Assembly (NCBI GenBank): GCA_037447215.1
Contig: JBBIHB010000023.1
Coordinates: 1 to 49,359, forward strand
Length of the DNA stretch: 49,359 bases
Reading direction: 5' to 3'
DNA from: UBA1413 sp037447215
GTDB lineage: Bacteria > Bacteroidota > Bacteroidia > Bacteroidales > Prolixibacteraceae
The notes beneath the pieces are model-generated. The model had not been told where the DNA came from. It did no database searches and worked only from the letters and a program-made list of their open reading frames with translations. Shown one piece after another: positions 42,359 through 49,359 of the stretch; the stretch's first letter is position 1, and each line of letters opens with the position of its first letter. The position numbers and the translations under genes are program-made.

Positions 42359-42497
42359 TTTTATCGATGATAGGGTTGATTGAGGCAATATGGGTTTAAT
42401 GGTTTATGCAATTTTCATGACATATATTTCATCGGTTACGCAACCAATTTCCATGTTTTGTATCTTACGGGTATTCGTATGATAAACATTTTAATCA

Positions 42498-43223
42498 ATG
42501 AACAGAGTTATGAAGACAAAATTTTTTGGAAAGATAGGCTCAATTCTTTTTGCTACAGTTGTTATAACTTCATGTATCGATCCGGATGTTGATCCAATAG
42601 GCTTCGGAGATGCCTATGTACTGGTTGAAATCAACGGTCGGGATACATTAAAAGGTCTGGGATTACATGCTTTCTCATATTCCGAATTTTCTTCGGTTTT
42701 TGTCAACCTTAGTTCTGATGAATCAAAGGTTTATACCCTTAAGCCCTATATGAACTACCATCAGGATTTTGTATGGAATACCCCGCGAAACCAATTTAAA
42801 AAAGAGCTGCCGGAGGCTGGCGACTATGTTTTCAATGCGACCTTCAAAACAGGGCAAACCTATACGTTTTACGACAGGTTGTACTCAACCATAGTATATC
42901 CGCCAAAAATTACCAAATGCCAATATGTTACTGCCAACGAAAGGGTTAATGTGGAATGGGAAACGGTGGCAAATGCCGATACATACAATGTTAAACTTTT
43001 GAATGCAAATGGGGATGTACTTTTTGTTTCGCAGGTATTAAACCGGATAACCGATAACTTTCTTTTCAATAAAAATTCGCAGGGGTGGCAGACTTCATCC
43101 TATCCTGCAAATGGTCAAGAACTTATGGTTGAGGTATCGGCCTACCTTGTCGAAGTTGGGGCCAGGAACACGGAACTTCAGAGTATTGGAAAATCGAGGT
43201 ATCCTTTAGTCTGGGGAAATTAG
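42498..43223 (+). CDS. Hypothetical lipoprotein with an Ig/fibronectin-like domain
   Basis: A 241-residue exported protein with lipobox (VITSC, Cys about 26); ATG 42510 is an equally good start. I do not recognise the family. The sequence is beta-rich. VNVEWETVANADTYNVKLLN is the 'W....a..Y.v.l' pattern of fibronectin type III or related Ig folds at residues about 155-175. It has several aromatic residues (FYDRLYSTIVYPPK). It is 7 bp upstream of YjbQ, which is probably coincidental sharing of a transcript. Confidence 0.6.
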   Translation: MNRVMKTKFFGKIGSILFATVVITSCIDPDVDPIGFGDAYVLVEINGRDTLKGLGLHAFSYSEFSSVFVNLSSDESKVYTLKPYMNYHQDFVWNTPRNQFKKELPEAGDYVFNATFKTGQTYTFYDRLYSTIVYPPKITKCQYVTANERVNVEWETVANADTYNVKLLNANGDVLFVSQVLNRITDNFLFNKNSQGWQTSSYPANGQELMVEVSAYLVEVGARNTELQSIGKSRYPLVWGN

Positions 43224-43230
43224 AAAGGAA

Positions 43231-43641
43231 ATGGTCTGGCAGAAAGAAATTATATTAAACCCATATCTGAGGGGATATCACCTGATAACCCGGGAAATCA
43301 TTTCGAACCTTCCGATACTACCCGAATCGGGGTTGTTAAATATTTTTATAAAGCATACATCAGCAGGAATAACCCTGAATGAAAATGCTGACCCTACGGT
43401 GAGGTATGATTTTGAACGGTTTATGAACTTTCTGGTACCCGAAAACCACCCCTTATATGAACATACCGACGAAGGCCCTGATGATATGCCGGCCCATTTG
43501 AAGGCAAGCCTTGTTGGTCAATCTTTGACCATGCCAATAACCAACCATCGGCTGAACCTGGGAACCTGGCAAGGGATTTATTTATGCGAATTCAGGAATT
43601 ACGGTGGAAGCCGCAAATTGGTACTCACTGTTTACAGTTAA
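43231..43641 (+). CDS. yjbQ: YjbQ-family protein (UPF0047, secondary thiamine-phosphate synthase-like)
   Basis: The 136-residue protein has the conserved signature of the family: RGYHLITREIISNLP, FIKHTSAGITLNENADPTVR, HLKASLVGQSLTMPITNHRL and LGTWQGIYLCEFRN. The His and Glu/Asp residues in those motifs form its metal-like site. E. coli YjbQ has weak thiamine-phosphate synthase activity, and the physiological role is unknown. It is the last plus-strand gene before the SusC/D region and is convergent with DUF3788. Confidence 0.92.
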   Translation: MVWQKEIILNPYLRGYHLITREIISNLPILPESGLLNIFIKHTSAGITLNENADPTVRYDFERFMNFLVPENHPLYEHTDEGPDDMPAHLKASLVGQSLTMPITNHRLNLGTWQGIYLCEFRNYGGSRKLVLTVYS

Positions 43642-43664
43642 TGAACCTTAACAGTTTGATGTTT

Positions 43665-44090
43665 TTATTTTACAAATTTCAGGTCAACAAGTTTGCAGGC
43701 AACCACAACATCAGTTAGTTCAGCTAATCGGATAGATATGGGCCTGAATTTCTGGCCGCCGGTTAGGAGATATTCCTCTTTAATCCTGTCGGGCAGGTCG
43801 CTGTTTTCAATAACCGGCTCGTATTTCGACCCGAAATAAGAGGTAAGGCAGAATGTATCGGAAAGGATACCGATCCAGCATATTGTTTCCTTTTTATGTT
43901 TGAGCCTGAATAGCCATTGCTTCACGTCGTTATAATATTTCCATTCTTCATTTACACCTTTATGGTTTTCGGCAGCATATTTACGGATGGTCCCGAACCA
44001 TTCATATTTTGTCCCATGTATTTGCCCGATAAGCTCTTCAGAGGGCTCAACAAATGGATTGGTAAGTACAAAATTTTCTTTATCACTCAT
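43665..44090 (-). CDS. DUF3788-family cytoplasmic protein
   Basis: The 141-residue protein shows the DUF3788 pattern: VLTNPFVEPSEELI at the start, EEWKYYNDVKQWLFRLKHKK in the middle, ETICWIGILSDTFCLTSYFG, and FRPISIRLAELTDVVVACKL near the end. The fold is thought to resemble YdhG-like or heme-independent small binding proteins, but no function is established. It stands alone between YjbQ and the susCD terminator. Confidence 0.85.
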   Translation of the reverse strand: MSDKENFVLTNPFVEPSEELIGQIHGTKYEWFGTIRKYAAENHKGVNEEWKYYNDVKQWLFRLKHKKETICWIGILSDTFCLTSYFGSKYEPVIENSDLPDRIKEEYLLTGGQKFRPISIRLAELTDVVVACKLVDLKFVK

Positions 44091-44177
44091 AAAGCTTCGG
44101 AATTATTTTACAAAAATTGCAGGCACTTAGTTTGATACTAAGAAATTAAGGAAATAAAGCTAAATTGTTTTGAATAA

Positions 44178-44203
44178 AAAAAGCCGGGAATCCCCGGCTT
44201 TTT
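44178..44203. terminator. Bidirectional terminator at the end of susCD
   Basis: AAAAAGCCGGG and CCCGGCTTTTT form a perfect 11-bp stem with a 4-base loop (AATC) and A/T runs on both sides. It ends 16 bp before the susD stop and so terminates the minus-strand susCD transcript. No downstream enzyme gene is joined to the pair. Confidence 0.85.
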
Positions 44204-44219
44204 AATCAAAGATAAAATA

Positions 44220-46103
44220 TTAGTTATATCCAGGATTTTGTTGAAGTTGCGGCGCTTTTTTCATTTCGTCGCGCGAGAGTGGTATCCAATAGAAGCGGTT
44301 ATTATTAAATACCCTGGCATCGGATATGGCATTTTTGTCGAGGAACCATTCGAAATTGCCATTATCGAATTGTTTGATTTTCATTTCATAAACATTTTCG
44401 ATAACATCCTGGGCAATCATCCATCGGCGGATATCAAACCAGCGGTGACCTTCGCCAAAGAATTCGATATTTCTTTCATGGCGCAGATATTCACGGGCTA
44501 TGGCCTGATCTGTGGTAACTCTCGATGGTAAACCAGCCCTACGTCTGACCATGTTCATCGCATTGATACCATTTTGCAGGTCGGCACCCCCCAATTCGAT
44601 GCAGGCTTCAGCATAATTCAACAGAATTTCAGCATACCTGAATTCAACCCAGGTGTTGGTATTGCGGAAGTGCTGGCCGATAGTGGCCGGATCCATCAGT
44701 TTTTTTAGATAATAACCGGTTTTGGTTCCGTTCCAGGCTTCAATCAATCCCCGACGGGTATCAATACCATGAATTCTAACCGTTCCATCGTTGTTGTAGA
44801 AACTACCGGTCTGAACCCTGTTATGCGGATCGTAACCTGCTGCATTGGAAGAGCGGGCCTGCCATGGAGCGCCATGGTAAAGCACTGTTGCATAGAAACG
44901 TGGTTCCCGACCGTTGTATGGGTTACGTAACGGATCTGCCTGAAGTTCGGCAGCAGTAGCTTTTCTTAAATTCTGGTCGCCGGGAGTATATTTATCCCAC
45001 TGAAATTTGGTACCGTCGGCCATTTCAAAACTACGAACAGCAGGTTCGGTAGGGTTATTGTTCCCCCAGTTGTTATAACCATTAGGCCCGTTCCAAATAT
45101 TTGGACGGTAAATATTTCCTCCGGTTATGGGGAACTGAATGCCCCAGATTATTTCCTTGTTCCAGGCGGCTTTCTGGTTGAAAATATTGAAAAAATTATC
45201 GGCATAAGCCATAATATCAGCATCTGAGAGGTTAGCCGGTGGTTCGACGGTTGAGCCAGCAAGTTCATAACTGCCAAATTTGCCATCCATAACATCTTTT
45301 GCAGCATTCCTGGCTTGTTGTAGTAATCCGGTTTGGCTTCCCGAAGGAAACGAAACCAGCGTATTGGAAGGTTCGTATCCTCCATTAGTAAGTTTGCTGG
45401 CACAGAATAACAGAACTCGTGATTTCAGCGCAGCAGCAGCACCACGTGAAGCTCTACCCTGTTCAACAGTTGCTGGAAGGTTTTCGATGGCTTTTGTAAC
45501 ATCGGCAAGGATAAAATCGAGAGTTTCTTTTATGGTCGATCTTTTTATGGTAAGAAAATCCTCACCCAGTTTAGAGGGTTGGTCCTTGATTACTGCACCT
45601 CCGTAAACCTGCAAAATTTGCCCATACATATAAGCCCTGATAAAGTATGCTTCGCCTTTCATTTGTTTTTTCAATGCCTCTTCAACAGCGTTACTCACAG
45701 GTACTTTGTCAATCCCATGAATGATTTTATTCACATTCTGGATGTTATTGTAAAGGCTATTCCAATGTAGGTAACCTCCCATGCCCACATTGGAAAATAG
45801 CCCAAGTTGGTCGGGGCTCATCGTCCCTTTCAGGAAAACATAGTTTCCGGGACGGTGGATGCATAGGGTCTGGTCGGTAGATGAGCTGAGAAGGTCTTCA
45901 CGGCCGCCAAGAATTCCATTATCCGTATTTCCTCCCATACGGTCGTAACATTTTCCCAGAAACGACCTGACTACGTAAATATCCGAAAAAACCAGGTCTT
46001 CATTGAATGTATTTACCGCCTTTTGGTCAAGCACATCGGTACACGATATACCGGCAAACAGCAGACCTGTTATTACTATTATATAATTTAATATTCTTTT
46101 CAT
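44220..46103 (-). CDS. SusD/RagB-family nutrient-binding outer-membrane lipoprotein
   Basis: The 627-residue protein starts with a lipoprotein signal (GISC, Cys about 21) and continues TDVLDQKAVNTFNEDLVFSD, the usual SusD N-terminus. TPR-like helices of the N-terminal half (KGEAYFIRAYMYGQILQVYG) and the C-terminal FRYAEILLNYAEACIELGGA and YLRHERNIEFFGEGHRWFDI motifs are diagnostic. SusD lids the SusC barrel and captures glycans or other polymers at the cell surface. It is on the longer side for the family. It lies 31 bp after susC and is followed by a terminator, so the unit contains only the two transport genes. Confidence 0.95.
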   Translation of the reverse strand: MKRILNYIIVITGLLFAGISCTDVLDQKAVNTFNEDLVFSDIYVVRSFLGKCYDRMGGNTDNGILGGREDLLSSSTDQTLCIHRPGNYVFLKGTMSPDQLGLFSNVGMGGYLHWNSLYNNIQNVNKIIHGIDKVPVSNAVEEALKKQMKGEAYFIRAYMYGQILQVYGGAVIKDQPSKLGEDFLTIKRSTIKETLDFILADVTKAIENLPATVEQGRASRGAAAALKSRVLLFCASKLTNGGYEPSNTLVSFPSGSQTGLLQQARNAAKDVMDGKFGSYELAGSTVEPPANLSDADIMAYADNFFNIFNQKAAWNKEIIWGIQFPITGGNIYRPNIWNGPNGYNNWGNNNPTEPAVRSFEMADGTKFQWDKYTPGDQNLRKATAAELQADPLRNPYNGREPRFYATVLYHGAPWQARSSNAAGYDPHNRVQTGSFYNNDGTVRIHGIDTRRGLIEAWNGTKTGYYLKKLMDPATIGQHFRNTNTWVEFRYAEILLNYAEACIELGGADLQNGINAMNMVRRRAGLPSRVTTDQAIAREYLRHERNIEFFGEGHRWFDIRRWMIAQDVIENVYEMKIKQFDNGNFEWFLDKNAISDARVFNNNRFYWIPLSRDEMKKAPQLQQNPGYN

Positions 46104-46134
46104 TTTATAACTTTTTTATGGTTAATAATTAGAT

Positions 46135-49100
46135 TTAAAAAGTTATGTTGGCACCTATGGCATAAGTTCTCATTATTGGATATACCCCTGCCCCGTTACT
46201 TTCGGGGTCAAACTTTTTGGTTGCACTATAAAGTAATGCGACGTTGTTTCCCGAAAGATATACGTTCGCCCTCGAAATACCAAGACTGCTATAGTATTTT
46301 GTAGGGATACTGTAGTTGAGTACAATGTTCTTCAAACGGCAATATGCAGTATTGTCGAGCCAGTAGGTGCTCATATTTACAGCATGTGCCCAGTAGAAGT
46401 CGTTGCGGTTAAATGCCCTGGCGATGTTGGTATTTGTGTTTTCAGGTGTCCATCGGTTTTCATATGTCCACAGAAAATAGTTGCCTGCCTCGCCCCTGCG
46501 TTCATCGTAGTGATTGAATTTGTAAAATTTGCCTTGACCCTGTAAATGTACTGAAAGGGTAAAATTCTTGTATGTAGCATCAAGCGTAGCTCCATAAAAA
46601 GTTTCTGTGAAGTCAACCAATTCGACCAGAATACGGTCGTCACCTGTTATTTTCCCATCGCCCGATACATCCCTGAAAATTACATCACCAGGTTTGGCAT
46701 TAGTCCAATGTGGATTTGAATCTAGTTGTGCCTTGTCCTTGAATATGCCGATTGCATCGTACATTAACCATGCACCGTATGATTTTCCTGTCTCGCGTTG
46801 CCATGGAACTGCCTTTGCAGGTTCATCCATGAAAACAACTTCATTTCGGTTAAAACTTAAATTTGCAGAAAAGTCAATGCGTAAGTCCCTGTTAATTGAT
46901 TTATGCACACCAGCATCAACTTCGAATCCCCGGTTATCTACACGGGCAATGTTTTCCTGAGGAAGGGTTAAACCGGTGAAGTTGGGAACCGATGCATCAC
47001 GGGGAGACAAAATATCAGTCCTTACATTATAAAAGAACTCTGCATTCAGGTGGAAGAGATCGTTTGCAAATTTTGAATCAAAACCAGCGTTGTAGGTGGT
47101 CTGTTTTTCCCAGGTAATTGCCGGATTGGAAACAATGGGTGGACCTACTGCAGTTTCGATTGCACCGGCGGTGCCAAATACCATTCCCGATGACAAATTG
47201 TACCTGTCCATAAACTGGAATGGATCACCCGGGTCCATACCCATCATCCCATAAGAAGCCCTTAATTTGAAATAATTAAAAAAAGCCAAATTGTTTTTCC
47301 AGAAATTTTCTTCCGATGCACGCCATCCGACAAGGAATCCCGGGAAATTACCCCAGCCGCCACCGGTCCGGAACTTAAGTGAACCGTCGCGACGGAAAAC
47401 AAATTCAGCAAGGTATTTACCCTGGTAATCGTAAGTAGCACGGCCAATCCACGATTTACGGGCATAAATGGTCATTGTTCCGGTTATATTCTGGTCTCGT
47501 GAACTGCCTGCATCCATTGTCTGAATCAGAGGAGAGATATAATATTGCCTGAATGCATAAAGGCTGTTATAGTCACTGGTGTATTGTTCGAAACCAACAA
47601 AAGCGCTTACATTGTGATCGCCAAATGATCGGATGAAATTGGCATTGATCATAATGGTCTGGTTTATGGTTCGTTGATAATCCTCGTTGTTTTGAGGACT
47701 GCTCAACCCCCTGAGATTGGGTTTCAGAGTCATATCGGTTACAAAACCCGTAGAGGGGTCACGTGTTGCATTTGCCCAGTCGGGGAAGTAAAGGGTCCAT
47801 GGTTGGAAGAACCTTTTGCGGTAGAAGTTGGTTAAGTCGTAGCTGAAACTTCCACCCAATGAAAGGCCTTGAACAAAAGGAATAGTAATGGTAGTATTGA
47901 ATGTACTTAATAGCCTGTAGGTTTTCTGGTCATCTTTACCTGGTTCAAGTGTTGAGGTAACTACCGGATTGTCGCCATACTCAATATCGGGGCCGGGCTT
48001 TCCGTTAGGCCAGTACGACCATTGGGTAGGAACAAGACGGGTTGATTGCCCTACGATAGCATCAGCGCTTTTATGCGGGTAAATCCTGTTATTAAGGAAA
48101 CCGGCCAATTCAACTCCGGTTTTTAACCAGTCGTTGATCTGGAAATCCATTTTTGTCCTTACATTATATTGTTTGTACTTTGTGCTGGATGCTTTGTACA
48201 TAGCATCATCGTTTTTCAACCCTACTGAAACATAGTAATTCATACCCCTGCTTCCCCCATCAAGTGTAAACGAATGCCGGTTTGTTGTTGTCCATGTTTT
48301 AATCAGGTCACTATACCAATCGGTGTTGGGGTGTCCCCAAGGATCTTTGCCATTTCTGAACAATTCAATGTCTGCATCGGAATAGGTACGCGATTTTCCC
48401 TGTGCAACCTGGTATTCGGAAAGCATGGTGGCATATTGGGCAGCATCAGTTACCTTTGGAATAATGGAAGGTGTCATAAACCCTTCGAAGAACTGATAGT
48501 TCAACCTGGGTTTTCCATCCTGTCCCGATTTGGTAGTGATCAGGATTACCCCGTTTGCTGCCGAAGCCCCATAAATGGCCGCCGATGCATCTTTCAGAAC
48601 CGAAAGGCTGGCAACGTCGTTGGGATCAATGTCGTCCATCGAACGTCCCGGAACACCATCGATAATAATTAAGGGGGCAGTATTGGATACATTTGTTGCA
48701 CGACTGCCTCCTAAAGTGCTTCTTCCCCTGACCAGGATACGCGGAGAATGTTGTCCCGGTTCACCAGTTTGCTGTATTACTACAGAGCTAGGTAAACGGC
48801 CCGAAATGGCGTTCGAAACATTCACCGCCGGAATAGCTGACAATGTACTCCCATCAACAGAAGTAACGGCCCCAACCACATTGGCACGTTTCTGCCGGCC
48901 GTAACCTACAACCACAACTTCATCGATGTCGGTAAACCTCGCTACCATGGTTACATCAATGGTTGTTCTCCCCGAAATTGTTAATTCCTGCGGTTGCATA
49001 CCAATGAATGTATAAACTAAAATGTCGGCATCAGCAGGTACCTGTAACGTGTAAGACCCGTTAATATCGGTAACACTACCTAATGTAGTCCCTTTCACTA

Positions 49101-49281
49101 CGACCGCTACACCCGGTAAGGGTACACCAGCATTGTCGGTTACCTTTCCGGTAATGGTTCTTTGTTGTTGCGCCGCATCGGGCAGGCCTGAGGCGTAAAC
49201 CCCTGTAAATACCGGCACCAACTAAAACAAGCACAACATTAACAAGCCAAAGGCTTTGCATACTGGATTTTGTTTTTTCAT
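46135..49281 (-). pseudogene. SusC/RagA-family TonB-dependent transporter with an in-frame stop in its signal peptide
   Basis: From ATG 49281 the frame reads MKKQNPVCKAFGLLMLCLF, then TAG (49222-49224), then continues in the same frame for 1028 codons. The rest looks intact: the CarboxypepD_reg domain (GKVTDNAGVPLPGVAVVVKG), the TonB box region (DIDEVVVVGYGRQKRANVVG), the plug (LIIIDGVPGRSMDDIDPNDV, VLKDASAAIYGASAANGVIL), and the barrel ending NVYLSGNNVALLYSATKKFD. Signal-peptide sequence flanks the stop. Without read-through or a TTG start at 49221, which would lack a signal peptide, no exported product is expected. A sequencing error is possible. Upstream genes lie beyond the window. Confidence 0.85.
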
Positions 49282-49359
49282 AGAATTAATTTTTTGGAAT
49301 TAGTAATAATTCTACTTTGACAGATTAGAAAAAAGATTTAAAATATTAGGTTAAATATT

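Noticed and set aside
49222..49224. Read-through or reassigned TAG codon in susC
   Set aside because: TAG is used as a normal stop elsewhere in the window (for example 4010-4012), and no recoding signal is visible. A nonsense mutation or sequence error is simpler.
1..49359. CRISPR arrays, tRNA or rRNA genes
   Set aside because: Reading the intergenic regions gave no direct repeat series with regular spacers and no cloverleaf with a 3' acceptor pattern. A tRNAscan or covariance run was not possible.

Overview
The window looks like chromosome from a member of the Bacteroidota, probably a free-living polysaccharide degrader of the Bacteroidales/Marinilabiliales type. The evidence is a SusC/SusD pair, lipoproteins with short Bacteroidota-style signal peptides, weak or absent Shine-Dalgarno sites, several TAnnTTTG (-7) promoter elements, and acetyl-CoA-type methionine synthesis. 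The order-level placement is inference. I saw no tRNA, rRNA, CRISPR array, prophage or intact insertion sequence.

Left part (1-9.7 kb): the start of an RND pump runs off the left edge. Its likely adaptor gene lies 1.1 kb upstream, and the space between holds an interrupted redoxin-like gene and the tail of a DUF4143 ATPase. Next come a small winged-helix protein, a secreted alginate-lyase-family enzyme, relics of a PAS protein and of a carboxypeptidase-regulatory-like domain, and a tight secreted triad (CE1-like esterase, metallo-beta-lactamase-fold hydrolase, second CE1-like esterase). A badly decayed DUF1593/Sde182-like gene follows.

9.7-25.5 kb: a complete tripartite efflux operon (adaptor, RND pump, TolC-like channel) is followed by pabB-pabC, a graveyard of IS4-type transposase and acyltransferase pieces, a zinc-finger/pRiA4b-ORF3-like gene overlapping corA, and more relics. 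On the minus strand lies a TPR lipid-free secreted protein-EamA transporter-ruvC operon, then lipA on the plus strand.

25.5-33 kb: a methionine-linked cluster (aspartokinase homologue without catalytic motifs, metY, acetyl-CoA-type metA) has a structured leader that may encode a Met-rich peptide. It is followed by elbB, a TatD-like hydrolase, tcdA, a SUI1/YciH factor and a GH43-like lipoprotein.

33-44 kb: DUF456 and CPBP membrane proteins, trmD, hsp20 with a double dyad upstream, an AT-rich lipoprotein island, a serine-hydrolase-like lipoprotein lacking its catalytic SxxK motif, an M48 metalloprotease, a YdcF-like protein, a sugar-kinase/RapZ-C-terminal fusion, a 40-residue zinc-ribbon protein, a lipoprotein, YjbQ and DUF3788.

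44-49.3 kb: a minus-strand susC-susD pair ends at a strong terminator. Its susC carries an in-frame TAG in the signal peptide.

The main general pattern is heavy gene decay confined to operon boundaries, next to well preserved housekeeping operons. The most unusual intact genes are the kinase-RapZ fusion, the pseudo-aspartokinase, the predicted dead beta-lactamase homologue and the zinc-finger/pRiA4b gene coupled to corA.
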